Assembly (NCBI RefSeq): GCF_009728735.1 | Contig: NZ_CP024636.1 | Span: 575,586-639,585, forward strand | DNA: 64,000 bases | Reading direction: 5' to 3' | Source of the DNA: Pantoea phytobeneficialis | GTDB lineage: Bacteria; Pseudomonadota; Gammaproteobacteria; Enterobacterales; Enterobacteriaceae | Part shown: piece after piece, positions 1 to 9,894 of the stretch | How positions within the stretch are numbered: the first letter of the stretch is position 1 | Layout of the letters: each line of letters begins with the position of its first letter | Program-made: the position numbers and the translations under genes | Notes under the pieces: model-generated | Told to the model about the DNA's origin: nothing | Seen by the model: only the letters and a program-made list of their open reading frames with translations | Database searches by the model: none

Positions 1-523
1 CCACCAACATTTCGCTCTGCGGTACATTCTGTTGTTGCAGTAATTCCAGATGCAGACGTAACCCCGCTAACGGTGTACGCAACTCGTGGGCGGCATCGGC
101 GGTGAATAAGCGCTCCTGCTGAATGGTATGGTCAAGGCGTGACAACAGCTGATTAATGGAGGTGGTCACTGCCACGATCTCTTCCATCTCAGAGTAGATC
201 GGCAAGGGGGACAGGTTATCGGCAGAGCGATGTGCCAGGCTGTTTTGCAGTGACTTCAGTGGGCGGATAATCCAGTTGATTGCCCAGAAGGAGAACAGCA
301 GCGTCAGGCACACCATCACCAGCGAAGGCAGCAGTAACGAGGCTATCGCTTCACGGATTTCATTTTCAACGTGTTCATTGCGCGCTTTGGCGGAGAGGGT
401 TTCACTCACCAGAAAGCCAATCTGCTCCCGGCTTTCGTGCCATAGCCACACGGCGCTCATGATCTGGCAGGTGAGCAGAATCAGCGCCAGCATAATCAGT
501 AACCGCTGACGCATGCTGTTCAT
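1..523 (-). CDS. basS: Sensor histidine kinase BasS/PmrB (N-terminal part, runs off window)
   Basis: Inner-membrane sensor kinase of the BasSR (PmrBA) system, which responds to high Fe3+/Al3+ or low pH and drives lipid A modification. About 174 codons are present; the ATP-binding half lies beyond base 1. A first membrane segment (residues 7-25) ends in WLWHES, which matches E. coli BasS; a second lies at about 61-84, then HAMP, then the phosphoacceptor H-box HELRTP with His146. The periplasmic loop is short (about 35 residues), as in PmrB. The ATG overlaps the basR stop by four bases (ATGA), so translation is probably coupled. The order dacB-basR-basS is found in several non-Escherichia enterobacteria. 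Confidence 0.9.
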   Translation of the reverse strand, partial: MNSMRQRLLIMLALILLTCQIMSAVWLWHESREQIGFLVSETLSAKARNEHVENEIREAIASLLLPSLVMVCLTLLFSFWAINWIIRPLKSLQNSLAHRSADNLSPLPIYSEMEEIVAVTTSINQLLSRLDHTIQQERLFTADAAHELRTPLAGLRLHLELLQQQNVPQSEMLV

Positions 524-1182
524 TCGCGCACTTCCAGCCGGTAACCCACACCACGGACGGTTTTGATGCGGTCTTTGCCGAGTTTGCGGCGCAGATTATG
601 GATATGGACTTCCAGGGTGTTGGAGCCGGGATCATCATTCCAGCTGTAGAGATCCTGCTGCAAGGTTTCACGGTGCACGTTCTGCCCGACCCGCATCAGC
701 AGGCGCGTCAGCAGCGCGAACTCTTTGGGGGTGATCTCCAGCGGCAGGTTTTCCAGCAACACCTGTTGAGAACTGAGGTTGAGGGTCAAATCGCCCTGCT
801 GAAGCAGGTTGTCGCTGTGCCCCTGATAGCGCCGAATCAATGCGCGTGCCCGGGCCTGTAACTCGACCAGCGCAAAAGGTTTTACCAGATAGTCATCGGC
901 ACCGGCATCCAGCCCGTCTACGCGATCTTCCAGCGCATCGCGAGCGGTGAGAATCAATACCGGCACGTTGATGCCGTCACGTCGCCACTGGCGCAACAAG
1001 GTTGCGCCGTCACGATCCGGCAGACCGAGATCCAACACGATCAGGCTGTACTGGCCGCTGCGCAGCAAGGCATTGCTCTCTGCGGCGTTGGCGGCACAGT
1101 CCACGGCGTAACCCTGAGCGCTCAATGCCTGGGCCAGGCCCGATTGCAGCAGCGCATCATCCTCAACGATTAACAGTTTCAT
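520..1182 (-). CDS. basR: Response regulator BasR/PmrA
   Basis: OmpR-family response regulator, 220 aa (E. coli BasR is 222). The receiver domain (about 1-115) has the acidic pocket EDD at 7-9, phosphoacceptor Asp51 in VLDLGLPD, and the switch Lys in LVKPF. The C-terminal winged-helix DNA-binding domain (about 125-218) ends in the usual RGVGYRLE. It activates genes that add aminoarabinose and phosphoethanolamine to lipid A. Its ATG overlaps the dacB stop (ATGA) and its stop overlaps the basS start in the same way, so the three genes form one transcription unit. Confidence 0.93.
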   Translation of the reverse strand: MKLLIVEDDALLQSGLAQALSAQGYAVDCAANAAESNALLRSGQYSLIVLDLGLPDRDGATLLRQWRRDGINVPVLILTARDALEDRVDGLDAGADDYLVKPFALVELQARARALIRRYQGHSDNLLQQGDLTLNLSSQQVLLENLPLEITPKEFALLTRLLMRVGQNVHRETLQQDLYSWNDDPGSNTLEVHIHNLRRKLGKDRIKTVRGVGYRLEVRE

Positions 1183-2615
1183 CAGTTGTTCTGGTAAATA
1201 TCCTTGTAGAGGCGGCTCTCAAAACGTACCAGTGGGATACGTCGCGTCTTCTGATCTTCCGGTGGCACAGCATAACCTGAAAGGTATTGCACAAAGGCGA
1301 CACGCGCGCCGCTGGCTGTGGTGATAAATCCAGCCAGATTATAGACACCCTGAAGTGAACCGGTTTTGGCCGAGACTTTGCCATCGACACCCGCTTCATG
1401 CAGACCACCACGATATTGTAGCGTGCCGTCATAACCCGCAAGCGGTAACATCGAGATATAATTCAGCGTCGAATCATTTTTGGCAATGTATTGCAGCACC
1501 TGCATCATGGTATCCGGTGCGATCAAATCATGGCGTGACAGGCCGGAACCGTCTACCTGAATGCTGTTACCGAGATCAATACCGGCTTTTTCGCGCAGGA
1601 TACGCCGCACCGCGTCAGAACCGGCGCGGAAGGTGCCAGGCACGTTAAAGTAATGATGGCCGATGGTACGGAATACGGTGTCGGCGATCATGTTGTCCGA
1701 TTTCTTCAGCATGGTGTGCAGCAGATTATGCAGCGGCGCAGATTGTGTTGAGGCCAGCACCGTGCCCGGCGATGTAACCTGCGTCTGGCGTACCAGATGA
1801 CCGCTGTAATCAATGTCTGCGGCGCGCAGTTCATCGCGCAGAATCTCTCCGGCCCAGGCGGCACCATCCTGAACGGCAAACGCCAGCGGGAGCGGTTCGG
1901 CACGTTGACGCATGCAGCCGGTCAGGGTGTAACGATTCAGTTCACCTGGCACCACATCCAGCTCACAATATTGTCCTTCACCGCTGTTGCGGCCCAGGGT
2001 GCGTACCTGGCTGAACATGTGAGCCGGATAATAAGAGGCGATGCGCACAAAGGCATTTTCGCCCGGCGTGTTGGCGCTGTAGAGCGAAACGGAGAAACAG
2101 TTCTTATCAACAATAGCCGCGCCCGGCGGGGCGCTGAAGCATTGGGTCAGGTCGTTCCACGGCCAACCCGGTGCCATATCATGGCTGGCGAAGACCGAGG
2201 TATCGATCACCAGGTTGCCTTTAATATGGGTGATACCCTGCTTTTTCAGTGCGGCAACCATGTTGCGCAGATCCTGACGGCTGAGCGTCGGATCACCGGC
2301 AAAGCGCGCCACCAAATCGCCATTCAACGTACCATCGCTAACGGCGCCTTTGGTTTCCAGCGTGGTCTGAAAACGGAAGTCGGGTCCGAGCTCCAGCAAC
2401 GCCGCCAGCGCGGTGACCACTTTCATGGTACTGGCGGGCAGCGCCATCTGTTTGCCATGAAAGTCGATTATCGGGGTTGATGCGCCCACTTTTTGTACCA
2501 TCAGCGCCAGGTTTGCGCCGTCTGGCAAATACTGCATGTATTCTTCAACGGGGGCTGCTTGTGCCTGCAGCATAAACGCACAGGTTAGTCCGGTAACAAG
2601 TCGTGAAAATCGCAT
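1182..2615 (-). CDS. dacB: D-alanyl-D-alanine carboxypeptidase/endopeptidase PBP4 (DacB)
   Basis: Periplasmic class C penicillin-binding protein that trims pentapeptide stems and cuts peptide cross-links in peptidoglycan. 477 aa, the same length as E. coli DacB. The signal peptide is residues 1-20 (cut after AQA). The three penicillin-binding motifs are visible: SxxK as STMK with Ser62, SDN in KKSDNM, and KTG in SAKTGS. The frame stays open 34 codons upstream, but the start at 2615 begins the conserved MRFSR signal sequence. It is first in the dacB-basR-basS unit and divergent from greA, as in E. coli. Confidence 0.95.
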   Translation of the reverse strand: MRFSRLVTGLTCAFMLQAQAAPVEEYMQYLPDGANLALMVQKVGASTPIIDFHGKQMALPASTMKVVTALAALLELGPDFRFQTTLETKGAVSDGTLNGDLVARFAGDPTLSRQDLRNMVAALKKQGITHIKGNLVIDTSVFASHDMAPGWPWNDLTQCFSAPPGAAIVDKNCFSVSLYSANTPGENAFVRIASYYPAHMFSQVRTLGRNSGEGQYCELDVVPGELNRYTLTGCMRQRAEPLPLAFAVQDGAAWAGEILRDELRAADIDYSGHLVRQTQVTSPGTVLASTQSAPLHNLLHTMLKKSDNMIADTVFRTIGHHYFNVPGTFRAGSDAVRRILREKAGIDLGNSIQVDGSGLSRHDLIAPDTMMQVLQYIAKNDSTLNYISMLPLAGYDGTLQYRGGLHEAGVDGKVSAKTGSLQGVYNLAGFITTASGARVAFVQYLSGYAVPPEDQKTRRIPLVRFESRLYKDIYQNN

Positions 2616-2679
2616 AATCTCGCGGTAACTGACGGGTGAAGGCGACAATACTACGTCCCCGGACGGTGCAAAGTAAACG

Positions 2680-2708
2680 ATGACCCACAGGGAACTCTGG
2701 GGTAAAAT
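2680..2708 (+). promoter_or_regulatory. Probable sigma-70 promoter for greA leader
   Basis: A -35-like ATGACC (2680-2685) and -10 TAAAAT (2703-2708) are separated by 17 bp, in the dacB/greA divergent region. Initiation near 2715 would place the terminator-like hairpin at 2730-2767 immediately downstream, giving a short leader RNA. Inferred from hexamers only. Confidence 0.5.
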
Positions 2709-2729
2709 ACGTATCAAAATGCAAAACCG

Positions 2730-2767
2730 ATCCTGACCCGGAACGCTTTCCGGGTCAGGATTCTTTT
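2730..2767 (+). terminator. Leader terminator upstream of greA (GraL-like)
   Basis: A perfect 14-bp inverted repeat (2730-2743 with 2748-2761, loop CGCT) is followed by TCTTTT. It lies about 95 nt before the greA start rather than after a gene, so it should terminate part of the greA transcripts early. In E. coli the greA leader yields an array of short transcripts called GraL by termination at such a hairpin. The position and architecture agree; the RNA itself is inferred. Confidence 0.7.
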
Positions 2768-2861
2768 GCTTGTGAAATGAGGTAACGCGCCGCAGAAGCT
2801 GTTTTCTGCTGTCACCTGTCAGGATGACGCCGTTAACCAGGAAAGATGACGAGGAGCTAAA

Positions 2862-3338
2862 ATGAATCAGATTCCGATGACGTTGAAAGGCGCTGAGAAG
2901 CTGCGCGAAGAGCTGAACGAACTGAAAACCGTTAAGCGCCCGCGCATCATCGCCTCAATTGCCGAAGCCCGTGAGCACGGCGATTTGAAAGAGAATGCCG
3001 AATATCATGCCGCCCGCGAAGAACAGGGTTTCTGCGAGGGTCGTATTCAGGAGATCGAAGCTAAGCTCTCCAATGCGCAAGTGATTGATGTGACTCAGAT
3101 GCCGAAAACCGGCCGCGTCATTTTTGGTGCGACCGTGCAGGTGCTGAACCTTGATACCGACGAAGAATCCACCTACCGCATCGTGGGGGATGATGAAGCC
3201 GATTTTAAACAAAATCTGATTTCGGTGAACTCGCCAATGGCGCGTGGTCTGGTCGGAAAAGAGGCGGATGACGTCGCCATCATCAAAACCCCGGGTGGCG
3301 ATGTGGAATATGAGATCCTGAAGGTGGAATACCTTTAA
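2862..3338 (+). CDS. greA: Transcript cleavage factor GreA
   Basis: 158 aa, same length as E. coli GreA. The N-terminal coiled coil (about 1-75) carries the acidic tip around the conserved [10 protein letters not shown] segment, which reaches through the RNA polymerase secondary channel. The C-terminal FKBP-like domain (about 80-158) binds the polymerase. It stimulates cleavage of backtracked RNA and rescues arrested complexes. A strong ribosome site (GAGGAG) lies eight bases before the ATG. Transcription passes through the leader terminator at 2730-2767, so expression is probably attenuated or autoregulated. Confidence 0.97.
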   Translation: MNQIPMTLKGAEKLREELNELKTVKRPRIIASIAEAREHGDLKENAEYHAAREEQGFCEGRIQEIEAKLSNAQVIDVTQMPKTGRVIFGATVQVLNLDTDEESTYRIVGDDEADFKQNLISVNSPMARGLVGKEADDVAIIKTPGGDVEYEILKVEYL

Positions 3339-3386
3339 GATATTGCTACGCTTTGAAATGCATTGCTGCATATTGTAAAGAAAGGA

Positions 3387-3409
3387 AAAAGGCCGCATAG
3401 CGGCCTTTT
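3387..3409. terminator. Bidirectional terminator between greA and yhbY
   Basis: A 10-bp stem (AAAAGGCCGC with GCGGCCTTTT, loop ATA) has an A-run on one side and a T-run on the other. It sits between the convergent ends of greA (+) and yhbY (-), so it can serve both. Confidence 0.8.
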
Positions 3410-3445
3410 ATCCCATGCAGGAGCATGGCACTTTCTTTGCCCGCC

Positions 3446-3742
3446 TTATGAGCGAGGCAGAGAAATTTTGCTCTCTTTTGCAGGGCGATACAGCACCAGC
3501 GTTTTGCCGATGACCTGTACGTTGCAAGCTTTCGTTTCGCGAATGATTGCGTCAACGATCAACAGTTTGGTTTCACGATCTTCCGAGGCAATTTTTACCT
3601 TGATTAATTCGTGATGTTCCAGCGCCTGTTCGATCTCGGCGAGCACGCCTTCAGTCAGGCCATTTCCGCCCAGCATAACAACGGGTTTCAATGGATGGGC
3701 AAGACCTTTCAGGTGCTGTTTTTGTTTGGTACTCAGATTCAT
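3446..3742 (-). CDS. yhbY: Ribosome assembly RNA-binding protein YhbY
   Basis: 98 aa (E. coli YhbY 97 aa), a single CRM-domain protein that associates with pre-50S ribosomal subunits. The start MNLSTKQKQHLKGLAH is the conserved one, although the frame remains open upstream. The CRM loop is seen as MLGGNGLTEGV (E. coli has LLGSNGLTEGV). Divergent from rlmE, another 50S maturation factor, as in E. coli. Confidence 0.95.
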   Translation of the reverse strand: MNLSTKQKQHLKGLAHPLKPVVMLGGNGLTEGVLAEIEQALEHHELIKVKIASEDRETKLLIVDAIIRETKACNVQVIGKTLVLYRPAKESKISLPRS

Positions 3743-3766
3743 CGTATTTTTTTGCTTACTTAGGGA

Positions 3767-3794
3767 TTGAAAACGGTTCATTCTACCGCCATCT
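3767..3794 (+). promoter_or_regulatory. Candidate sigma-32 (heat-shock) promoter for rlmE-ftsH
   Basis: TTGAAA (3767-3772), a 14-bp spacer and CGCCATCT (3787-3794) resemble the sigma-32 consensus (CTTGAAA, then CCCCATNT). The rlmE-ftsH operon is heat-inducible in E. coli, so the position makes sense. Motif match only. Confidence 0.45.
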
Positions 3795-3868
3795 CGGGTA
3801 TATCGCCAAATCAACGCAACCGATGCGTGCTGATTTATCGCTACGATGACGATTTAACTGGAAAAATT

Positions 3869-4498
3869 ATGACGGGTAAAAAGCGTTCGGCCAGTTCCAG
3901 TCGCTGGCTTCAGGAACACTTTAGCGATAAATATGTGCAACAGGCACAGAAAAAAGGGTTGCGTTCGCGCGCCTGGTTTAAACTTGAGGAAATACAGCAG
4001 GGTGACAAGCTTTTCAAACCCGGTATGACAGTGGTAGATCTGGGAGCTGCACCCGGTGGCTGGTCGCAATATGTGGTACAACTGATTGGCTCTTCTGGCC
4101 GTATTATTGCGTGTGACCTGCTGCCCATGGACCCGATTGTTGGGGTCGATTTTCTGCAAGGCGATTTTCGTGACGAAGCCGTGCTGAAGACGCTTCTGGA
4201 ACGTGTTGGTGACGAAAAAGTGCAGGTTGTCATGTCGGACATGGCTCCGAACATGAGTGGTACACCGGCGGTTGATATTCCACGTTCCATGTATTTGGTA
4301 GAGTTAGCGTTGGAAATGTGTCGGGATATCCTGGCACCAGGCGGCAGTTTTGTAGTGAAAGTGTTTCAGGGAGATGGCTTCGATGAATACCTGCGGGAAA
4401 TTCGCTCCCTGTTTACGAAAGTGAAAATTCGTAAGCCGGATGCTTCGCGTTCACGTTCGCGCGAAGTGTACATTGTGGCGACAGGGCGCAAACTATAA
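3869..4498 (+). CDS. rlmE: 23S rRNA (uridine-2552-2'-O) methyltransferase RlmE
   Basis: 209 aa, same length as E. coli RlmE (FtsJ/RrmJ). It 2'-O-methylates U2552 in the A-loop of 23S rRNA during late 50S assembly. Rossmann SAM site [11 protein letters not shown] at about 61-71; the catalytic K-D-K set of the family appears at Lys38, Asp124 (SDMAPN) and Lys164 (VVKVFQG). The ATG at 3869 begins the conserved [13 protein letters not shown]; the upstream in-frame extension is not conserved. ftsH follows after 165 bp. Confidence 0.96.
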   Translation: MTGKKRSASSSRWLQEHFSDKYVQQAQKKGLRSRAWFKLEEIQQGDKLFKPGMTVVDLGAAPGGWSQYVVQLIGSSGRIIACDLLPMDPIVGVDFLQGDFRDEAVLKTLLERVGDEKVQVVMSDMAPNMSGTPAVDIPRSMYLVELALEMCRDILAPGGSFVVKVFQGDGFDEYLREIRSLFTKVKIRKPDASRSRSREVYIVATGRKL

Positions 4499-4663
4499 CC
4501 TGATTGACAGGAATCAAAGCAAGGCGACCAATGCGTTTACACCGATGAGTATTCTGACTTTCAGGGTAAACAAGCAAAATCATCAGCGCCGCGATTCCAG
4601 GTATGAAGGATATATAGTACCCTACGCTGTCTGTTAACACCGTTGTAATATGAGGTTAATCCC

Positions 4664-6601
4664 TTGAGTGACATGGCGAAAAACCTGATTCTCTGGCTAG
4701 TCATCGCGGTTGTGCTGATGTCAGTATTCCAGAGCTTTGGGCCCAGCGAGTCGAATGGCCGTAGGGTTGATTATTCAACCTTCCTGTCGGAAGTGAACCA
4801 GGATCAGGTCCGCGAGGCACGTATTAACGGGCGTGAGATTAACGTTACCAAAAAAGACAGTAATAAATACACGACCTATATTCCTGTCAACGATCCCAAG
4901 TTACTCGATAACCTGTTGACCAAAAACGTCAAAGTGGTTGGCGAACCGCCGGAAGAGCCGAGCCTGCTGGCTTCGATCTTCATCTCCTGGTTCCCGATGC
5001 TGCTGCTGATTGGCGTGTGGATCTTCTTTATGCGTCAGATGCAAGGTGGCGGCGGGAAGGGCGCGATGTCCTTCGGCAAGAGCAAGGCCCGCATGCTGAC
5101 CGAAGATCAGATCAAAACCACTTTTGCGGATGTGGCCGGTTGTGATGAGGCCAAAGAGGAAGTGGGTGAGCTGGTCGAATATCTGCGTGAACCGAGTCGC
5201 TTCCAGAAACTGGGCGGTAAAATCCCGAAAGGCGTACTGATGGTTGGTCCGCCGGGTACGGGTAAAACGCTGCTGGCAAAAGCGATTGCCGGTGAAGCCA
5301 AAGTGCCTTTCTTTACCATTTCCGGTTCTGACTTCGTTGAAATGTTCGTCGGTGTGGGTGCATCTCGTGTGCGCGACATGTTCGAACAGGCGAAAAAAGC
5401 CGCACCTTGCATCATCTTTATCGATGAGATCGATGCAGTGGGTCGCCAGCGTGGCGCAGGTTTAGGCGGTGGTCACGATGAACGTGAACAAACGCTGAAC
5501 CAGATGCTGGTTGAAATGGACGGCTTTGAAGGCAACGAAGGTATTATCGTTATCGCGGCTACTAACCGTCCTGACGTGCTGGACCCGGCGCTGCTGCGTC
5601 CTGGCCGTTTCGACCGTCAGGTGGTGGTCGGTCTGCCAGACGTGCGTGGCCGTGAGCAGATTCTGAAAGTGCATATGCGTCGCGTGCCGCTGGCAACCGA
5701 TATTGATGCTGCCATCATCGCGCGTGGTACGCCGGGCTTCTCCGGTGCTGACCTGGCGAACCTGGTCAACGAAGCTGCATTGTTTGCTGCCCGCTCCAAT
5801 AAGCGTGTGGTATCGATGGTTGAATTCGAGAAAGCGAAAGACAAAATCATGATGGGTGCGGAACGTCGCTCTATGGTGATGACGGAAGCGCAGAAAGAAT
5901 CGACTGCCTATCACGAAGCGGGGCACGCGATTATTGGTCGCCTGGTGCCGGAACACGATCCGGTACATAAAGTGACGATTATTCCGCGCGGTCGTGCATT
6001 GGGTGTGACCTTCTTCCTGCCGGAAGGCGATGCGATCAGCGCCAGTCGTCAAAAACTGGAAAGCCAGATCTCTACGTTGTACGGTGGCCGTCTGGCTGAA
6101 GAGATTATCTACGGTGTGGAACACGTATCGACGGGTGCATCAAACGACATCAAAGTTGCCACTAATCTGGCGCGTAACATGGTGACCCAATGGGGCTTCT
6201 CAGAAAAACTCGGTCCACTGCTGTATGCAGAGGAAGAGGGAGAAGTGTTCCTCGGACGTTCTGTGGCGAAAGCCAAGCATATGTCTGATGAAACGGCGCG
6301 TATTATCGACCAGGAAGTTAAACACCTGATCGACAGCAACTACCAACGCGCACGCCGTATCCTGGGTGAAAACATGGATATTCTTCACGCGATGAAAGAC
6401 GCGCTGATGAAGTATGAAACCATTGATGCACCGCAGATTGATGACCTGATGGCACGCCGTGAAGTGCGTCCACCTGCTGGCTGGGAAGATCCAGGCAGCA
6501 ACTCTTCTGACAACAACGGTACGCCGAAGGCGCCACGTCCGGTTGATGAACCGCGTACGCCGAACCCAGGCAACACCATGTCAGAACAGCTCGACAAATA
6601 A
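4664..6601 (+). CDS. ftsH: ATP-dependent zinc metalloprotease FtsH
   Basis: Membrane-anchored AAA+ protease that degrades misassembled membrane proteins, sigma-32 and LpxC. Two membrane segments (about 7-25 and 100-120) flank a periplasmic domain. Walker A GPPGTGKT at 195-202, Walker B IIFIDEID, and zinc protease motif HEAGH at 417-421 follow. The TTG at 4664 is chosen because GAGG lies eight bases before it; the ATG three codons later (MAKNL) is the start used for the 644-aa E. coli protein and has poorer spacing. Length here is 645 aa. It follows rlmE and is followed by a strong terminator. Confidence 0.96.
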   Translation: MSDMAKNLILWLVIAVVLMSVFQSFGPSESNGRRVDYSTFLSEVNQDQVREARINGREINVTKKDSNKYTTYIPVNDPKLLDNLLTKNVKVVGEPPEEPSLLASIFISWFPMLLLIGVWIFFMRQMQGGGGKGAMSFGKSKARMLTEDQIKTTFADVAGCDEAKEEVGELVEYLREPSRFQKLGGKIPKGVLMVGPPGTGKTLLAKAIAGEAKVPFFTISGSDFVEMFVGVGASRVRDMFEQAKKAAPCIIFIDEIDAVGRQRGAGLGGGHDEREQTLNQMLVEMDGFEGNEGIIVIAATNRPDVLDPALLRPGRFDRQVVVGLPDVRGREQILKVHMRRVPLATDIDAAIIARGTPGFSGADLANLVNEAALFAARSNKRVVSMVEFEKAKDKIMMGAERRSMVMTEAQKESTAYHEAGHAIIGRLVPEHDPVHKVTIIPRGRALGVTFFLPEGDAISASRQKLESQISTLYGGRLAEEIIYGVEHVSTGASNDIKVATNLARNMVTQWGFSEKLGPLLYAEEEGEVFLGRSVAKAKHMSDETARIIDQEVKHLIDSNYQRARRILGENMDILHAMKDALMKYETIDAPQIDDLMARREVRPPAGWEDPGSNSSDNNGTPKAPRPVDEPRTPNPGNTMSEQLDK

Positions 6602-6620
6602 GAGGCGCAAACCTCGACAA

Positions 6621-6646
6621 AAACCCCGGCCGGTCCGGGGTTTTTT
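6621..6646 (+). terminator. Rho-independent terminator after ftsH
   Basis: AAACCCCGG pairs with CCGGGGTTT around loop CCGGT, followed by a T-run. It lies 20 bp after the ftsH stop and before folP. Confidence 0.9.
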
Positions 6647-6686
6647 ACATCCCGCAGTTCCGTAATTCCTCAAGGAGGCTCTCGCC

Positions 6687-7520
6687 ATGAAGTTGTACGC
6701 CCGTGATACCCATCTCGATCTCTCGTTTCCCCATGTGATGGGCATTTTGAATGTCACGCCGGACTCCTTCTCCGATGGCGGTAAGCACAATTCATTGGTG
6801 GATGCGCTGACGCACACCAATGAGATGGTCAATGCCGGGGCAACCATTATTGATGTTGGTGGTGAATCGACCCGTCCGGGAGCCGATGAGGTGAGCGTTG
6901 AGGAGGAGCTGGAGCGGGTTATCCCGGTGGTGGAAGCCATCGCCCAGCGTTTTGAGGTATGGATTTCTGTCGATACTTCAAAGGCTGAAGTGATCCGTGA
7001 ATCTGCGCGAGTGGGTGCTCACATCATTAATGACATTCGCTCATTATCTGAACCCGGTGCGTTGCAGGCTGCGGCTGATACCGGATTGCCGGTGTGCCTG
7101 ATGCATATGCAAGGTGAGCCGCGCACCATGCAGCAAGCACCCCAGTATCAAAACATCGTCAGTGAAGTGGACGCTTACTTCACAGAACAGATTACGCGTT
7201 GTGTCGACGCCGGTATTAAAAAAGAGAATCTGCTACTCGACCCCGGCTTTGGTTTCGGTAAGAATCTCAGCCACAACTATGAGCTACTGGCTGAACTGAG
7301 CCATTTTCATCATTTCGGTTTGCCGTTACTGGTGGGGATGTCGCGTAAATCAATGATTGGTCAGTTGCTGAATGTCGGCCCGGCGCAGCGCCTGACCGGC
7401 AGCCTGACGTGTGCGGTCATTGCCGCCATGCAAGGCGCGCACATTATTCGCGTGCATGACGTGAAAGAAACTGTTGAAGCGATGCGTGTGGTTGAAGCGA
7501 CACGCAGAGCAAAAGGATAA
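6687..7520 (+). CDS. folP: Dihydropteroate synthase
   Basis: 277 aa (E. coli FolP 282). Joins 6-hydroxymethyl-7,8-dihydropterin pyrophosphate with p-aminobenzoate in folate synthesis; target of sulfonamides. TIM-barrel signature motifs are present: MGILNVTPDSFSDGG near residue 14, GGESTRPGA in loop 2, DPGFGFGK, and GMSRKSMIG. Ribosome site AAGGAGG precedes the ATG. glmM follows after 6 bp; folP-glmM is the usual enterobacterial pair. Confidence 0.97.
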   Translation: MKLYARDTHLDLSFPHVMGILNVTPDSFSDGGKHNSLVDALTHTNEMVNAGATIIDVGGESTRPGADEVSVEEELERVIPVVEAIAQRFEVWISVDTSKAEVIRESARVGAHIINDIRSLSEPGALQAAADTGLPVCLMHMQGEPRTMQQAPQYQNIVSEVDAYFTEQITRCVDAGIKKENLLLDPGFGFGKNLSHNYELLAELSHFHHFGLPLLVGMSRKSMIGQLLNVGPAQRLTGSLTCAVIAAMQGAHIIRVHDVKETVEAMRVVEATRRAKG

Positions 7521-7526
7521 AAAGGC

Positions 7527-8861
7527 ATGAGTGATCGTAAATATTTCGGTACGGATGGGATTCGCGGCAAAGTGGGGGAAGCGCCAATTACCCCGGATTT
7601 CGTTCTGAAGCTGGGTTGGGCGGCAGGAAAAGTGCTGGCCCGTCACGGTTCTAAGAAAGTGTTGATTGGGAAAGATACGCGTATTTCGGGCTACATGCTG
7701 GAATCGGCTCTGGAAGCCGGGCTGGCAGCGGCGGGCCTGTCTGCGGCGTTTACCGGTCCGATGCCGACGCCGGCGATTGCTTATCTGACACGCACTTTCC
7801 GCGCCGAAGCTGGCATTGTGATTTCTGCTTCACATAACCCGTTCGACGATAACGGCATCAAATTTTTCTCTGCTGAAGGCACCAAATTGCCAGATGAAGT
7901 GGAAGAAGCGATCGAACTGGAGATGGAAAAACCGATCACTTGTGTTGAGTCTGCTGAGCTGGGACGTGCCAGCCGCATTGTCGATGCTGCCGGGCGCTAC
8001 ATCGAGTTTTGCAAAGGCACCTTCCCCAGTGAACTGAGCCTGAATGGCTTAAAAATCGTGGTGGATTGCGCGAACGGGGCGACCTATCACATTGCGCCAA
8101 ACGTGCTGCGTGAACTGGGGGCTACGGTGATTGCCATCGCGACTCAACCGGATGGTATGAACATCAATAAAAATTGCGGCGCAACCGATTTGAAAATGTT
8201 GCAGCAACGCGTGCTGGAAGAGAAGGCAGATATTGGCCTGGCTTACGATGGCGACGGCGACCGCATCATGATGGTTGACCATTTAGGCGCGAAGGTTGAT
8301 GGTGACCAGATCCTCTACATCATTGCGCGAGAAGGTTTACGTCAGGGCCAACTGCGCGGTGGCGTAGTAGGGACGCTGATGAGTAACATGGGCCTCGAAC
8401 TGGCGCTGAAGCAGCTTGGTATCCCGTTTGTGCGTGCCAAAGTTGGCGACCGCTACGTGCTGGAGAAAATGCAGGAGAAGGGCTGGCGTCTGGGGGCGGA
8501 AAACTCCGGCCATGTCATCCTGCTGGACAAAACCACCACTGGCGACGGCATCGTTGCAAGTTTGCAAGTACTTACTGCAATGGTGCAAAACCACATGAGC
8601 CTGCATGACCTGTGTAGCGGCATGAAGATGTTGCCCCAGGTGTTGGTCAATGTTCGCTTCAGCGGCAACAACGATCCTTTACAAAGTGATGCCGTCAAAG
8701 CGGCCAGCGCAGAAGTGGAAAAAACGCTGGCGGGTCGTGGTCGCGTGCTGTTACGTAAATCCGGCACTGAGCCACTGATTCGGGTGATGGTGGAAGGTGA
8801 AGATGAAGCGCAGGTGACCGCGCTGGCGCACAAAATTGCCGATGCGGTGAAGGCGGTTTAA
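7527..8861 (+). CDS. glmM: Phosphoglucosamine mutase GlmM
   Basis: 444 aa (E. coli 445). Converts glucosamine-6-P to glucosamine-1-P on the way to UDP-GlcNAc for peptidoglycan and LPS. The active-site serine loop ISASHNP places phospho-Ser102; the metal loop DGDGDR and the C-terminal phosphate-binding loop [12 protein letters not shown] follow in family order. Six bases after folP, so co-transcribed. Confidence 0.97.
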   Translation: MSDRKYFGTDGIRGKVGEAPITPDFVLKLGWAAGKVLARHGSKKVLIGKDTRISGYMLESALEAGLAAAGLSAAFTGPMPTPAIAYLTRTFRAEAGIVISASHNPFDDNGIKFFSAEGTKLPDEVEEAIELEMEKPITCVESAELGRASRIVDAAGRYIEFCKGTFPSELSLNGLKIVVDCANGATYHIAPNVLRELGATVIAIATQPDGMNINKNCGATDLKMLQQRVLEEKADIGLAYDGDGDRIMMVDHLGAKVDGDQILYIIAREGLRQGQLRGGVVGTLMSNMGLELALKQLGIPFVRAKVGDRYVLEKMQEKGWRLGAENSGHVILLDKTTTGDGIVASLQVLTAMVQNHMSLHDLCSGMKMLPQVLVNVRFSGNNDPLQSDAVKAASAEVEKTLAGRGRVLLRKSGTEPLIRVMVEGEDEAQVTALAHKIADAVKAV

Positions 8862-9079
8862 GTGCCTTTCAGGCGGTAAGATTTTTCTCTTTCCGCCTGT
8901 AAAATCACCATGATGGCGCTTTTTTCCGCAATTGATGAGGTTCGTGAAAATTGCGCTTGCAGAGCAATGTGCCTTTGGTTAGTATTCACACCCGCTTCTG
9001 ATGGGTGATGACGAGACTCCCCATCGATACTGGTTGAAGCTTTAACTGTGCGGTTTACGCGCAAGGAAACAGGTTGATT

Positions 9080-9412
9080 ATGTACGAAGCTCTTTTAGTT
9101 GTTTTCCTTATTGTGGCGCTGGGCCTTGTTGGTCTGATCATGCTGCAACAAGGTAAAGGCGCTGATATGGGAGCATCATTTGGTGCAGGCGCTTCTGCGA
9201 CGCTGTTCGGTTCTACCGGGTCTGGTAACTTTATGACTCGCATGACCGCAGTGCTGGCGACGCTGTTCTTCATCATCAGCCTGATTCTGGGTAACCTGAA
9301 CACGAATAAAACTTCCAAAGGAAGCGAGTGGGAAAATCTGACTGCGCCGGCTAAATCTGAACAGACTCAGCCAGCCAAACCGGCAACCCCGGGTAACGAT
9401 ATCCCGCAGTAA
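9080..9412 (+). CDS. secG: Protein-export membrane protein SecG
   Basis: 110 aa, same as E. coli. Small SecYEG channel subunit with two membrane helices (about 3-22 and 53-73), joined by the cytoplasmic loop LQQGKGADMGASFGAG. The ATG at 9080 with AGG seven bases upstream is preferred over an in-frame TTG two codons earlier. The 218 bp after glmM hold no gene; a GC-rich hairpin (about 8872-8900) follows glmM without a clear T-run. Followed by leuU and metY as in E. coli. Confidence 0.96.
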   Translation: MYEALLVVFLIVALGLVGLIMLQQGKGADMGASFGAGASATLFGSTGSGNFMTRMTAVLATLFFIISLILGNLNTNKTSKGSEWENLTAPAKSEQTQPAKPATPGNDIPQ

Positions 9413-9459
9413 GATCGTCAGCTTGCAGTGCGACATATTATCGTCGCCGTCAGTGAAGT

Positions 9460-9546
9460 GCCGAGGTGGTGGAATTGGTAGACACGCTACCTTGAGGTGG
9501 TAGTGCCCGATTGGGCTTACGGGTTCAAGTCCCGTCCTCGGTACCA
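9460..9546 (+). tRNA. leuU: tRNA-Leu (anticodon GAG)
   Basis: 87 nt with encoded CCA. Acceptor GCCGAGG pairs with CCTCGGT (G-U at pair 1-72); the anticodon stem-loop carries GAG; a long class II variable arm and GGGTTCAAGTCCC T-arm are present. It sits between secG and metY, matching leuU of E. coli. Confidence 0.97.
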
Positions 9547-9605
9547 AATCTCAGTATGACTTGCAATTTTTGCATGTTCGGCGTAACATTCGCCACGTTT
9601 TCGGA

Positions 9606-9682
<77 letters not shown>

Positions 9683-9806
9683 CTTTCCCTTAGAGTTCTT
9701 TTTCAAATATACTGTATGCATCGACGGACGCATTCGCAGTGAGTTTTGAAAAAAATTCTTCTGGATTGTGCTCCGAGCCGCATCGCGGCATACAGGGTCC
9801 AGTCAC

Positions 9807-9834
9807 AAAAAGCCCCGATTTTTCGGGGTTTTTT
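9807..9834 (+). terminator. Terminator after metY
   Basis: AGCCCCGA/TCGGGG stem with TTT loop, flanked by A-run and T-run, between metY and rimP. In E. coli partial readthrough from metY feeds the nusA operon. Confidence 0.85.
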
Positions 9835-9894
9835 GTTATCAGGAAATCGCAACACTGGGCTATTAGGCCCTTTTTTTATGTCTTGGGGGTGGGC

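Noticed and set aside
5462..6124. 220-codon minus-strand frame
   Set aside because: Antisense to the ftsH AAA and protease region; no independent support.
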